A stretch of DNA of 57,150 nucleotides from an uncultured Gluconobacter sp. (GCA_937880175.1 CALFLO010000099.1:1-57150), one strand, 5' to 3'. Positions 25,724-35,219 are shown, counted from the stretch's first letter. The notes: generated from the sequence alone by a model not told the origin. Numbers and translations are program-made.

Positions 25724-26905
25724 ATGGGAGAAACGGACACTGCCCCGTCCCCCGACTGGAGCCTGAGCCTTCACGCCTCGATCCATGAGATCGGGGCCGA
25801 GGCCTGGGACGCCTGCGCGGGAGCGGAAAATCCGTTCGTCTCTTTCGGTTTCCTGTCCGCGCTTGAAGACAGTGGTTCTGTCGCGGGCCACTCCGGCTGG
25901 CTCGTGCGCCATGCCGCATTACGTGCGCCCGACGGCACACTCGCTGCCCTCGCCCCGCTCTACGGAAAATCCCATTCCTGGGGTGAATACGTTTTCGACC
26001 AGAGCTGGGCGCGGGCTTACGAAGCCGCGGGCGGTCGCTATTATCCGAAATTCGTCTGCGCCGTCCCGTTTTCGCCAGTTCCCGGACCGAGGCTGCTGAT
26101 CCGTCCCGATCTGCCCGATCCGCAAGGTGTGGCGCAGGCCTTGGCGTCCGCGCTTATTCAGGCCACGGCGCAGCTTGGCCTGTCCTCCCTGCATGCCAAT
26201 TTCTGCGATGCGGCTTCGATGGCAGCCTTTACCGAGGCGGGTTATCTGCCACGCACGGGGCTTCAGTATCACTGGCAGAATAATGGTTACGCCACATTCG
26301 ATGATTTTCTGGGCGCTTTGGCCTCCCGCAAGCGCAAGTCCATCCGCAAGGAACGCAGTGCCGCGCAGTCCTGTGGCCTGACTTTCAGCACGCTGCGTGG
26401 AGACCAGATCACCCCGGAAGACTGGAAAGCATTTTACCGCTTCTACCAGTCCACGATCGACCGGAAATGGGGGAGCGCCTATCTGACAGAGCATTTTTTT
26501 CCCATGCTGTCCGAACGTCTCGGAGACCGTGTGGTCCTGATGATGGCCCATCATGACGGAAAAGCTGTCGCGGGCGCCCTGAATCTCATGGGGACGGATG
26601 CGCTGTTCGGCCGGAACTGGGGCTGTGAGGGGGACTGGCCCTTCCTGCATTTCGAGCTGTGTTACTACCGTGCGATCGACTTCGCCATCGCGCACGGCTT
26701 GTCCCGCGTCGAGGCCGGGGCGCAGGGCGAACACAAGATCCAGCGCGGCTATCTCCCGACTTTCACCCATTCCGCGCACGCCATCCTTGATCCCGGCCTG
26801 CGGCGGGCTGTCGCGGCCTTTGTGGAAGAGGAGCGGATCGCCATGCAGGCAGAAGCGGCGGAACTGGAAACTCTTTCACCATATCGTCACGGCGAGTCGG
26901 GATAA
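25724..26905 (+). CDS. DUF482 / peptidogalycan biosynthesis-like N-acyltransferase
   Basis: This 393-residue cytosolic protein belongs to the DUF482 group, annotated as peptidogalycan biosynthesis proteins and built on a GNAT/FemAB-like fold. Typical segments are NPFVSFGFLSALEDSG near 37-52, WGEYVFDQSWARAY near 86-99, YYPKFVCAVPFSPVPGPRLL near 105-124, and in the second half FGRNWGCEGDWPFLHFELCYY near 290-310 and EAGAQGEHKIQRGYLP near 326-341. The reaction has not been shown for the family as far as I recall; transfer of an acyl or aminoacyl group is inferred from the fold. It follows the RidA-like gene by 23 bp, and the two genes often occur together in alphaproteobacteria. A second in-frame ATG at 25709 is possible. 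Confidence 0.85.
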   Translation: MGETDTAPSPDWSLSLHASIHEIGAEAWDACAGAENPFVSFGFLSALEDSGSVAGHSGWLVRHAALRAPDGTLAALAPLYGKSHSWGEYVFDQSWARAYEAAGGRYYPKFVCAVPFSPVPGPRLLIRPDLPDPQGVAQALASALIQATAQLGLSSLHANFCDAASMAAFTEAGYLPRTGLQYHWQNNGYATFDDFLGALASRKRKSIRKERSAAQSCGLTFSTLRGDQITPEDWKAFYRFYQSTIDRKWGSAYLTEHFFPMLSERLGDRVVLMMAHHDGKAVAGALNLMGTDALFGRNWGCEGDWPFLHFELCYYRAIDFAIAHGLSRVEAGAQGEHKIQRGYLPTFTHSAHAILDPGLRRAVAAFVEEERIAMQAEAAELETLSPYRHGESG

Positions 26906-26987
26906 CCCTGTTCGTTTAACGATTGGGAAAGCTTTCTGCGGCTAGGTTGGGTTCCGAAATCGGGATTGACCGGAGCCTGTAAAGCCC

Positions 26988-27728
26988 ATGGAGAACAGTA
27001 CCTATATCGCGCTTTCGCGCATGGATGCCCAGCAGCGCGCCATGTCCGTGGTGGCGGCCAATATGTCGAACGCATCGACCGTGGGCTACAAACGCGAAAA
27101 TGTCCTTTTCAGCGATTTCCTGTCCCATCAGCATGCGTCAAAGCAGCCTGAAGGCGCGGACACGGAATCCTATACGCAGGACCGCGCGACCTATCGGGAC
27201 TTCCAGCAGGGTGACATGCAGTCGACCGGCAGTCCCCTCGATCTTGCGCTGGGCGGCGAAGGCTATTTTCAGGTCCGGACGGCCAATGGCGTGCGTCTGA
27301 CACGGGCAGGACGGTTCGAGGAACGGCAGGACGGCGCCGTTGTCGATGAAAACGGAAATGCCCTGCTGGACCGGGACGGTCAGCCGATCGAGCTTCCCCA
27401 GACCGATCATCGCATCACCATTTCCGCCGATGGCGTGATCTCAACCGAAACCGGCGAGCAGGGCCAGATCGGCATCGTGACGGCACAGGATGATAACAAA
27501 CTTCAGGCAGAAGGCAGCAGGCTTCTGCGGACCGACCAGCCGACCACGGCTGTTGAGCGGCCCAATATCGTGCAGGGCATGGTGGAAGGCAGCAACGTCC
27601 AGATGATGACCGAAGTCACGAAGATGATGGAAATCCAGCGGAACTTCGACTTCATGGCGCAGTTCGTCGACGCCGAAGCAACGCGCCAGAAAAACGCCAT
27701 CGACAAGATCGTCCAGGTCTCGGCCTGA
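26988..27728 (+). CDS. flgF: Flagellar basal body proximal rod protein FlgF
   Basis: This 246-residue protein belongs to the axial rod of the flagellar basal body. The N-terminal family motif is seen at residues 8-38 (SRMDAQQRAMSVVAANMSN, then TVGYKR). The central part has SPLDLALGGEGYFQV. The C-terminal axial helix contains VQGMVEGSNVQMMTEVTKMM and a final FDFMAQFVDAEATRQKNAID segment. It has no cleavable signal because rod proteins leave through the flagellar type III apparatus. It is 34 bp upstream of flgG on the same strand. The short upstream region after the DUF482 gene shows no clear sigma-54 or sigma-28 promoter. The arrangement flgF-flgG-flgA is usual in alphaproteobacteria. Confidence 0.95.
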   Translation: MENSTYIALSRMDAQQRAMSVVAANMSNASTVGYKRENVLFSDFLSHQHASKQPEGADTESYTQDRATYRDFQQGDMQSTGSPLDLALGGEGYFQVRTANGVRLTRAGRFEERQDGAVVDENGNALLDRDGQPIELPQTDHRITISADGVISTETGEQGQIGIVTAQDDNKLQAEGSRLLRTDQPTTAVERPNIVQGMVEGSNVQMMTEVTKMMEIQRNFDFMAQFVDAEATRQKNAIDKIVQVSA

Positions 27729-27762
27729 TTTATAGACCCTTACGGGACAAGGATAACTCTCC

Positions 27763-28554
27763 ATGCGCGCACTCGACATCGCCGGAACGGGCATGCAGGC
27801 CCAGCAGACCAACGTCGAAACCATTTCCAACAACATCGCGAATATGAGCACTACGGGTTACAAACGCTCCCGTGCCGAGTTTCAGGACCTGATCTACCAG
27901 AATATCCGCCGCGTGGGCGCAAGCTCCTCTGATACCGGCACGACCATTCCGGCTGGCGCACAGGTCGGTCTGGGTGTAAAGACGGCCGCGATTTACCGCA
28001 TCAACGATCAGGGCAGTCTTGAACAGACCAGCAATTCCCTGGATCTGGCCGTGCAGGGACGGGGTTATTTCCAGGTCCAGCTTCCGTCGGGGCAGCTTGC
28101 CTATACCCGTGACGGCACGTTCTCGATGGACAACAACGGCTCGCTCGTGACGGCGGATGGCTATCTCATCAGCCCGACGATCACGATCCCCAACAATGCC
28201 CAGAGCATTTCTGTCGATCAGTCCGGTCAGGTCAGTGTGCAGATTGCCGGACAGAACAACACGACGCTCGTCGGGCAGCTTCAGCTTGGCATCTTCACCA
28301 ACGAAAACGGTCTGGCCGCGATGGGACAGAACCTGTTCACCCAGACGACAGCGTCAGGCGACGCCATGATGGGTAATCCTGAAGCCGTTGGCTACGGCAG
28401 CATCATGCAGGGTTACGTCGAAAACTCGAACGTCAACGTTGTGACGGAAATCACCGATCTGATCACGGCCCAGCGCGCTTACGAGATGAACAGCAAGGTC
28501 ATCACCGCGTCTGACGACATGATGAAGACCGTGACCAATCTGGGTGGTGGTTAA
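27763..28554 (+). CDS. flgG: Flagellar basal body distal rod protein FlgG
   Basis: This 263-residue protein forms the distal rod that crosses the peptidoglycan and outer membrane rings. It begins with MRALDIAGTGMQAQQTNVE and has the FlgG-specific ISNNIANMSTTGYKR and AEFQDLIYQN segments, which distinguish it from FlgF. The central SLDLAVQGRGYFQVQLPSG and C-terminal GYVENSNVNVVTEITDLI (core ENSNVNVVTEITDLI) are standard. Length is normal. It has no signal peptide, consistent with flagellar type III export. The stop is three bases before the flgA start, so the two are surely cotranscribed. Confidence 0.96.
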   Translation: MRALDIAGTGMQAQQTNVETISNNIANMSTTGYKRSRAEFQDLIYQNIRRVGASSSDTGTTIPAGAQVGLGVKTAAIYRINDQGSLEQTSNSLDLAVQGRGYFQVQLPSGQLAYTRDGTFSMDNNGSLVTADGYLISPTITIPNNAQSISVDQSGQVSVQIAGQNNTTLVGQLQLGIFTNENGLAAMGQNLFTQTTASGDAMMGNPEAVGYGSIMQGYVENSNVNVVTEITDLITAQRAYEMNSKVITASDDMMKTVTNLGGG

Positions 28555-28557
28555 GCC

Positions 28558-29550
28558 ATGAACCGCATCCTGCTGACAGGTGGCATGCTGCTGCTGGCAG
28601 GATGCTCTGTCCTGTCATTCGCATCCGCCGCGACCCTGCGGACCAACGTCAATGTCGATCATCCCCGTGTGCGTCTGTCCGATCTGTTTGCCGATCTGGG
28701 CAAGGGGCAGGATACCGAGATTGGCGATGCCCCGGCACTGGGAGCAAGCTATGTGGTCGGTGGCCCGCAGCTGACAGCCATCGCGGCGCAGTTCGGCGTG
28801 GACTGGCCTGATGCCTCGCCACTGGTCTCTGCGACTGTCACGCATGCAGCCCGCATGATCGCGCTTGATGATGTGCTGCCCGTCATCCGGGAGGGGCTGG
28901 AACTTCCATCAGAGGCCCGGGTCGAGGTGGCTTTGACAGGGTTCAAGCCTGTTGCCGTTCCCATGGCGGATCGGGGCGCACCGACGATCCTGCATATCGA
29001 CCGCCCCCCCCATGGTAGCGAGCATTTCACCGCGCGCCTCGAAGTCGCGTCCGCAAGCGGAGGACAGGGTACGGCTTTCAATGTGAGCGGAACGGCGACC
29101 ATGGAAGTCCGGGCTGTGACCCTGCGTCATGCCATGCATCTGGGACAGCCCATTCTGCCTGAAGATGTCACCATGACCTTTGTGCGCGTTGGCCTCATTC
29201 CTGACGATGCCCTTCAGTCACCTGAGGACGCCGTCGGTCTGGAGGCGCGGGGTGTCCTCGCAGCCGGGCAGGTTCTCAGTGTGTCCGAACTCGCGCATCC
29301 CCAGCTTGTTCATCGCGGATCGCCGGTCGTCGCGACATTTTCCGGCCCGAGCCTTCATCTGACGGTTTCAGGGACCGTTCTGGAAACAGGTGGCAAGGGC
29401 GATACCGTGCATGTTTATAACGCGAGCAGCCGTATGGTCCTGACGGGACGCGTCGTGGACCGGACGGAAGTGGAGATCATCCCCGGCATCATGCCGCTTT
29501 CCGCCGATAACCGGACACACCAGCAGACAACATCCCTGCCGTCTCTCTGA
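28558..29550 (+). CDS. flgA: Flagellar P-ring assembly chaperone FlgA
   Basis: This 330-residue periplasmic protein assists assembly of the FlgI P ring around the rod. The N-terminus is a hydrophobic export signal (residues 1-24, ending near SAA-T); it contains LLLAGC, which resembles a lipobox, although FlgA is normally a soluble Sec substrate. An SAF-type domain follows, with LGQPILPEDVTMTFV near 200-214 and GVLAAGQVLSVSEL near 235-248. The C-terminal ring-binding part contains GDTVHVYNASSRMVLTGRV. The gene is longer than enteric FlgA, as usual in alphaproteobacteria. It closes the flagellar run here: the next gene is convergent, so flgH is not adjacent. Confidence 0.88.
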   Translation: MNRILLTGGMLLLAGCSVLSFASAATLRTNVNVDHPRVRLSDLFADLGKGQDTEIGDAPALGASYVVGGPQLTAIAAQFGVDWPDASPLVSATVTHAARMIALDDVLPVIREGLELPSEARVEVALTGFKPVAVPMADRGAPTILHIDRPPHGSEHFTARLEVASASGGQGTAFNVSGTATMEVRAVTLRHAMHLGQPILPEDVTMTFVRVGLIPDDALQSPEDAVGLEARGVLAAGQVLSVSELAHPQLVHRGSPVVATFSGPSLHLTVSGTVLETGGKGDTVHVYNASSRMVLTGRVVDRTEVEIIPGIMPLSADNRTHQQTTSLPSL

Positions 29551-29564
29551 TCGCCCTCGCGGGT

Positions 29565-32500
29565 TCAGACCTCTGTGGCGGATGCAGCACTGTTGTGACG
29601 CCGTAGCAGGCCGAGCAGCCAGTGGCAGAGACGCCTGGTTTTCGCACCGATGGCATCCATCCACAGATAGACGATTGGCGTGGTGTACAGGGTCAGGAGC
29701 TGGCTGACGACCATGCCGCCAAGGATGGAAACGCCCAGCGGTCGGCGCATTTCTGCGCCATATCCGTTGCTGATGATGAGGGGAACCGCGCCGAGCGCGG
29801 CGGCAAGGGACGTCATCAGGATGGGGCGGAAGCGGGTGATGGACGCCTTGAAGATGGCATCTTTCGGGGAGAGCTTTTCGACCCGCTCGGCGTGGATCGC
29901 AAAGTCGATGACGAGGATGGCATTCTTCTTGACGATACCCGTCAGCAGGATGATGCCGATCATGGCAATGATGCTGAATGATTCCCCCGCGACCCACAGG
30001 CCCAGAACCGCCCCGATACCGGCGGAAGGCAGGGTGGAGAGGATCGTGATGGGATGGATCAGGCTCTCATAGAGAATGCCCAGCACGATATACATCACCG
30101 CAATGGCGGCGAGGAAAGCCAGTGCGCCATTGATCATGAGCTTGCGCGTATCGCCAGCTGTTCCGGTGAAGTCGCCCAGAACCCCATCAGGGGCGTGCGT
30201 ATTCTGCATGGTCTGTTTGATCAACTCGACCGCTTCGTTGTAGCTCACGCCGGTCGCCAGATCGAAAGAGATATTGGCGGAATAATAGTTGCCACGATGG
30301 GTGATATCGAGGGGCTGCGGCTTCCACAGGATGGAGGCGACATTGGTCAGCGGGATCATGGTTTCGGTTGCGGATGACACCGCGCTGCCATTCGAGGAAT
30401 TGCCCGAAATCTGGTTGGCCAGCGAGTTCTGGATGGAAGCCGTGGCCAGGGACGTGAAACTGTTCGCCGAAGTGCTGGCGACGCTGCGGGCGCGGATCAG
30501 GTTGGAGGCTACGCCACCCGCTGCCGTGCCTGCGGAGGTGGAAATCCAGACCTGCCGAAGCGTTTCGGGATCCATGCGGTATCGCGGAGCCAGCACCATG
30601 ACGACGCGATGCTCGGTCGTGGGCAGGTGGATCGTGGAGACGATGGCCTGACCGTAGGAATCATACAGCACGTTCTGGATCAACTGCGGCGTAACACCGT
30701 AGCGGGACTCCGTGTCGCGGTGGACGGTAATGTAGGCCGCGACGGACTGGCCTTCGGTCGTGGAGGAGATGTTGACCAGCTTGCCTGACGCGCGCAGGGC
30801 GCTCAGCAGGGTCGGGATATAGCCAAACAGATCGGCGACATTATCTCCGCGCAGGACATAACGATAACTGCCGGTGTTCTTGGAGCTGCTACCGCCCTGA
30901 CTGCTGCCCCCGACGCTCCAGAACGAGATGTCCGCGCCCGGTTCGTCGGGCAGACGTTTGCGGATGCGGTCAAGGATCGTGTCAGCGGAAGCGCGCTCCT
31001 CCTTTTCCTTGAGATGGATGTAGAGCTCGCCGCTGTTCTTGTCGTCGCTGAAGATGGTGGTGGACGTGACGTCCGGGTCCGTCTGGGCAATGGCGCCGAC
31101 TTCCCGCAGACGGCGGTCGATTTCCTGGAACGACATGGTGGCGTCGCCCTTGATGCGCCCCGCCAGCAGCGACATGTCCTGCGAAGGAATGAATTCCTTG
31201 GGCATCAGTACGACCGAGCCCACCAGCACTACGAAGCTGAGCGGGAGAGTCAGACCCATCAGGACCGGATGGCGCAGGCACCAGTGCATGGAGCGGCCAT
31301 ACTGCTTGAGCGTCCAGTCCAGTGTGGTTTCCGTGACGACGGCGATGTGACCGAAAATGCCTTTCCGGGGCTGACCGGCATGATCGATTTCCAGCAGACG
31401 CGCACACATCATGGGCGTCAGCGTGAGGGACAGCCACATTGAGATGACGATGGCGGAGATCATCGTCATGCAGAACTCGAACATGATCGAGCCAGCCCCG
31501 CCGGGCAGAAACAGCAGCGGAATGAACACCGCAACCAGCGAGGCGCTGATGGACAGAACCGTAAAGCCGATTTCCGAAGCGCCGATCAGGCTGGCCTCAT
31601 AGCGGTCTTTGCCTTCCTCCATATGGCGGGCGATGTTTTCCAGCACGACGATGGCGTCATCGACCACGAAGCCTACTGCGATGGTCAGGGACATGAGCGA
31701 CAGGACATCGAGCGTGAAGTTGAATGCGGCCATGGCGGCCAGCGTGCCGGACAGGGCAATGGGGACGGTCACGGCCGGGATGAGCGTCGTGATCATCTTG
31801 CGGAAGAACAGCAGGATGACGAGCACGACCAGCAGGACAGACAGGATCAGCGTCAGACGCGCATCCGCGAGCGACGCGCGGATGGAGCGGGACGTGTCGA
31901 GACCCACGACCAAATTGACGTCCGCCGGCAGGGCGTCGCGCAGATGCGTCAGGTTGGCGTTGATGCCATCCACGATCGCCACGGTATTGGCATGGGGCTG
32001 GGCGGTCACGACCAGAGTGACGGCGCGATGCCCGTTGATATAGCTGGTCTGGTAGACGTCCTGAACACTGTCGGCGATGGTGGCGATATCGCTCAGCCGG
32101 ACGGGATAAAAATTGTTGCGATAGCCGACGATCAGATCACGGTACTGGGCTGCGTTGATGGCCTGGTCGTTGGTGGACAGCATCATCCGCTGGCCGTTGC
32201 TGTCGATGAAGCCCTTGGGTGTGAAGGCATTGGCCGAGGCGAGCGCGGTGCGCACGTCCTCAAGGCCGATGCCCCATTTGTAAAGCGGACCGGGATTGAG
32301 TTCGACGCGAACGGCAGGATTCGTCGAGCCCACGACTTCCACGCGGCCCACGCCCTTGACCTCGGCCAGCAGCGGTTTGATGCGGATATTGGCGATATCG
32401 TAGAGTTCGGCCTGGGTTTTCTGGTCGCCCGTCAGACTCATCAGATAGACCGGAAAGCCACCGCCATCCATCTTGAAGGCCTGCGGGTCAGCGTCCATCG

Positions 32501-32867
32501 TGCCGGTCGGCAGATCGGCTCGCGCAGCGCGCAGGGCGGCCTGTGTGTCACGCAGGGCGCCATCGATATTGCGTGATGAGGAGAACTCAAGAAAAATCTG
32601 CGCCTGTCCGGCATTGGTGTCGGACTCGATGCTCTCCAGATCTGCAATCGATCCGAGCCTGCGTTCCAGCGGTGTGGTGACGGACGTCGCCATCTGCTGC
32701 GGGTCGGCACCCGGCTGGGTCGCCACGACCATAATGGCAGTCGTAGTCATGTCCGGCATCGTGGCGACGGGCAGAAGAGGATAGCAGATGAGCCCGGCCA
32801 TGAAGATGGCAATGGACATCAGTGTCGTCGCGACCGGACGGTCTATGAACAGGCGGCAGAAATTCAT
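29565..32867 (-). CDS. RND multidrug efflux pump (AcrB/MdtB-MdtC-like)
   Basis: This 1100-residue inner membrane pump belongs to the hydrophobe/amphiphile branch of the RND superfamily and is closest by eye to MdtB/MdtC. Helix 4 carries VGFVVDDAIVVLEN with both proton-relay aspartates, and helix 10 carries LTGIVKKNAILVIDFA with the partner lysine. It is about 60 residues longer than usual. The extra length appears to be a Ser/Ala/Asn-rich insertion in the second periplasmic loop (about residues 776-836), near the docking/porter region. No adaptor or outer membrane factor is adjacent, so it must share one encoded elsewhere, perhaps the system at 1.8-7.5 kb. A GACA-N5-TGTC dyad (32914-32926) precedes the start. 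Confidence 0.92.
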   Translation of the reverse strand: MNFCRLFIDRPVATTLMSIAIFMAGLICYPLLPVATMPDMTTTAIMVVATQPGADPQQMATSVTTPLERRLGSIADLESIESDTNAGQAQIFLEFSSSRNIDGALRDTQAALRAARADLPTGTMDADPQAFKMDGGGFPVYLMSLTGDQKTQAELYDIANIRIKPLLAEVKGVGRVEVVGSTNPAVRVELNPGPLYKWGIGLEDVRTALASANAFTPKGFIDSNGQRMMLSTNDQAINAAQYRDLIVGYRNNFYPVRLSDIATIADSVQDVYQTSYINGHRAVTLVVTAQPHANTVAIVDGINANLTHLRDALPADVNLVVGLDTSRSIRASLADARLTLILSVLLVVLVILLFFRKMITTLIPAVTVPIALSGTLAAMAAFNFTLDVLSLMSLTIAVGFVVDDAIVVLENIARHMEEGKDRYEASLIGASEIGFTVLSISASLVAVFIPLLFLPGGAGSIMFEFCMTMISAIVISMWLSLTLTPMMCARLLEIDHAGQPRKGIFGHIAVVTETTLDWTLKQYGRSMHWCLRHPVLMGLTLPLSFVVLVGSVVLMPKEFIPSQDMSLLAGRIKGDATMSFQEIDRRLREVGAIAQTDPDVTSTTIFSDDKNSGELYIHLKEKEERASADTILDRIRKRLPDEPGADISFWSVGGSSQGGSSSKNTGSYRYVLRGDNVADLFGYIPTLLSALRASGKLVNISSTTEGQSVAAYITVHRDTESRYGVTPQLIQNVLYDSYGQAIVSTIHLPTTEHRVVMVLAPRYRMDPETLRQVWISTSAGTAAGGVASNLIRARSVASTSANSFTSLATASIQNSLANQISGNSSNGSAVSSATETMIPLTNVASILWKPQPLDITHRGNYYSANISFDLATGVSYNEAVELIKQTMQNTHAPDGVLGDFTGTAGDTRKLMINGALAFLAAIAVMYIVLGILYESLIHPITILSTLPSAGIGAVLGLWVAGESFSIIAMIGIILLTGIVKKNAILVIDFAIHAERVEKLSPKDAIFKASITRFRPILMTSLAAALGAVPLIISNGYGAEMRRPLGVSILGGMVVSQLLTLYTTPIVYLWMDAIGAKTRRLCHWLLGLLRRHNSAASATEV

Positions 32868-32947
32868 GCAGCCAGTTTATCCACAAAACTGCGATTCAGG
32901 TCATTACTGATAGGACACAAAATGTCAGTTATTCGCCGTGCAGGGAG

Positions 32948-33751
32948 TCAGAAGTCGGGCATGCCTGCCGGTTGTGCGGAAGGCTGGGTCACATAATACC
33001 AGTCTGCAAGCCGGGGTGGAAGCAGATCCATCAGCCGCGAGCCCAGGACCAGCCACGCCGGGAAGATCACCCGCCGCGTCTGACGAAGCGTTCCGCGCAG
33101 GATCCGGCTTACCGCTTCTTCCGTGGAGACCAGACCCGGCATGGCAAAACGGTTCTGCTTCACCATGGCTGTATCGACAAATCCGCAGCACACGCTGGTC
33201 AGGCTGATACCGGAATTGCCCAGCCGTGAGGCATTGGCGACGATGAAGCGGTCCAGAGCGGCCTTGGAGGCGGAATAGGACGGGGTGCCGGGATAGCAGA
33301 CAAAGCCCGCTACGGATGCCATCACGCAGATCCGGCCCCGAAGATTCTCATCATTGCGCTTCTGCTGGCGCATGGCGTTCACGACCGGAAAGAACGTGTT
33401 GAGCGTTCCAGTCAGATTGGTGTCGAGCATCTCCCGCACGCGCTCTTCACGCTCCAGAACCAGACCGTCCTCCGCTTCGGGCGGTAGACCTCCCGTGATC
33501 CCCGCGCAGAGAAACGCCATGTCCAGTCGCTCGCCTGCTGCCGTGGCGATCCAGTCTGCCATGCCCTGCCGATCCCGCGCGTCCAGAACGGTTGGAACGG
33601 CGTGTGCGCCCTGTTCGTCGCATCGTCGGGCGGTTTTCATAAGGCCGTCTGCCACGTGGTCGCACAGTTGCAGGGAAACGCCCGGACGGGCCAGTTTCAG
33701 GGCAAGACCGCGTCCGATGCCGGATGCGGCCCCTGTAATCAGGATATTCAT
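32948..33751 (-). CDS. Short-chain dehydrogenase/reductase (SDR)
   Basis: This 267-residue classical SDR has the nucleotide-binding motif TGAASGIG (6-13), an NAG-like segment CAGITGG (82-88), Asn112, Ser146 and the catalytic Y159-x3-K163 (YSASK), so the full catalytic tetrad is present. An acidic residue after the second strand (Asp31) suggests NAD(H) preference, which is weak evidence. C-terminal segment GFVDTAMVKQNRF is typical of the family. The substrate cannot be read. Acetic acid bacteria have many polyol and sugar SDRs, but the long hydrophobic C-terminus (WLVLGSRLMDLLPP) is more like lipid- or ketoacyl-type SDRs. It is encoded 80 bp upstream of the RND pump gene on the same strand. 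Confidence 0.92.
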   Translation of the reverse strand: MNILITGAASGIGRGLALKLARPGVSLQLCDHVADGLMKTARRCDEQGAHAVPTVLDARDRQGMADWIATAAGERLDMAFLCAGITGGLPPEAEDGLVLEREERVREMLDTNLTGTLNTFFPVVNAMRQQKRNDENLRGRICVMASVAGFVCYPGTPSYSASKAALDRFIVANASRLGNSGISLTSVCCGFVDTAMVKQNRFAMPGLVSTEEAVSRILRGTLRQTRRVIFPAWLVLGSRLMDLLPPRLADWYYVTQPSAQPAGMPDF

Positions 33752-33822
33752 GGGGCAGAGTCTAACAGAGTGTTTCTGTGATGCGACCCCGCCGGGGCGA
33801 AAAACATCTCCTTCGAACAGAG

Positions 33823-35037
33823 TTAGCCGGGTGAATTGCAGTCCGAACGGGGTTTCGTGCCCTGAAGGAGCTGTCCGGCGAAACTGTGCGCTTCCGTGAT
33901 CATGGCGGCCAGTGTGCCGTTGTGGCTGGCCTCATGAATCCGGTGCGTTACGGGAGTTCCGGCGGCACAGAGGCGGCTGACGAGGCGTTTTTGCTGACTG
34001 GTGGAGGTATGCAGATCCTGCGTGCCGGACTCGATGAGGACAGGAGAGGGCAGGGAAAAACCGGGATATTTCGCCCAGTCGAACACCGGCGCCAGAACAC
34101 GGCTGGCCTCGGGTTCGAGCAGGGTGGCAGGTGTCAGGCCGGAGCGCTTTGCGACCGGGAAGAAATCCGAGGCGCACATCGAGCCGGCATCATGCAGAAG
34201 GCGCTGCCCGCGCGGCGTAAAGGCTTCGTTGATGTCGGTTGAGGGATCGGCCTCGACCAGCGATTGCCCGAGCGTCAGCAGTTCCGGCACGGCGGGGGAG
34301 AAGCTGCGTGGATTGGCGGGATGCAGAAGTTCCTGCGCCGTCTGTTCGTCGAGATAGGGTGGCGCAGCAGCGATCGTGCCAAGGATCCGCAGATGCGGCG
34401 CATAGGTCGACGCCATCGCGGCGGCGGCCAGTGCGGCCTGACCTCCCTGGGCATGGCCGTTCAGGACCACATTCTCCGAGAGATCCGGCAGGCGCTCGCG
34501 GGCCGCGCGGACGGAATCGAGCACGCTCATGCCTTCCGATCGCGCATTCAGCAGAAGCGGCGCGCCGGGCTCTCCCATCCCCGGATAGTCGGTCGCGACG
34601 ATCGCAAAGCCCTGACGCAGCCAGCCGTCATAGAAATGTGCCTGCACGGTGCCGATCCCCATCACGGACGGCGCGCAGGTCAGGTGCAGGCCGCTCTCCC
34701 CATGCGCCCAAGCGAGAACCGGCCACCCGCCCGCCGGGGCCGGCCCGCGCGGAACCAGAACCTGTGCGGACACACGGACAAGCTGCTGCGGATTGCGGGC
34801 ATCCGTGCTGCGATAGGTCAGGCGATAGACCGAAGCCGGTTCATGGGAGGCCACGGAATCCAGCCGGATCGCCTGTCCGGCCGAGACCGGGGCACTGACG
34901 GACCAGTTGTCGCCATCATCATCCGAAGCGCAGCCGGAGAGCGTGGTGCCTGCTGTCAGGATCATCAGCAGGGAGGCCAGGGCTGTCAGCCCTGAAAGGC
35001 GGCGCTCCGGTTTGCGGCGAAAAGAGCGATACGACAT
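33823..35037 (-). CDS. Secretory-lipase-like alpha/beta hydrolase lipoprotein lacking the serine nucleophile
   Basis: This 404-residue lipoprotein (lipobox LSGC, Cys36) has the fold of the secretory lipase (LIP) family. Visible segments are PVLAWAHGESGL near 105-116, VATDYPGMGEPG near 146-157, the elbow NGHAQGG near 193-199, the acid region LIESGTQDLHTS near 350 and the histidine region HEASHNGTLA near 385. In active members the elbow is GHSQGG. Here codon 196 is GCC (34452-34450), giving Ala where the nucleophilic Ser should be. The remaining triad positions appear kept and the frame is intact. Either the protein is a non-catalytic binder or another residue acts. It sits alone, divergent from DUF3297. 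Confidence 0.8.
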   Translation of the reverse strand: MSYRSFRRKPERRLSGLTALASLLMILTAGTTLSGCASDDDGDNWSVSAPVSAGQAIRLDSVASHEPASVYRLTYRSTDARNPQQLVRVSAQVLVPRGPAPAGGWPVLAWAHGESGLHLTCAPSVMGIGTVQAHFYDGWLRQGFAIVATDYPGMGEPGAPLLLNARSEGMSVLDSVRAARERLPDLSENVVLNGHAQGGQAALAAAAMASTYAPHLRILGTIAAAPPYLDEQTAQELLHPANPRSFSPAVPELLTLGQSLVEADPSTDINEAFTPRGQRLLHDAGSMCASDFFPVAKRSGLTPATLLEPEASRVLAPVFDWAKYPGFSLPSPVLIESGTQDLHTSTSQQKRLVSRLCAAGTPVTHRIHEASHNGTLAAMITEAHSFAGQLLQGTKPRSDCNSPG

Positions 35038-35219
35038 GAGAGGTGTGTCTCCGACGGGAAGCGTCTCTCATAGCAGTGCTCTGCGCCCTGTGGGAGCGGT
35101 CATGTCCTGTTTCAGACACGGGGCGGACTTGGAGAGCCGCGCATCCGGCGCTACAGAGAAAACCTCTGACGAGCCGGTCCGACCCGATCGGATCTGATAC
35201 ACACGAGGATAGCCCCGCC

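Noticed and set aside
29368..29997. Frame overlapping the flgA/RND junction on the minus strand
   Set aside because: It runs across the end of two well-supported genes and has no family features; a shadow frame.
31623..32576. Long plus-strand open frame of 317 codons
   Set aside because: It lies antisense inside the RND pump gene, whose protein has full family motifs. The antisense product is His/Asp/Arg-rich with no family likeness, typical of a mirror frame in G+C-rich DNA.
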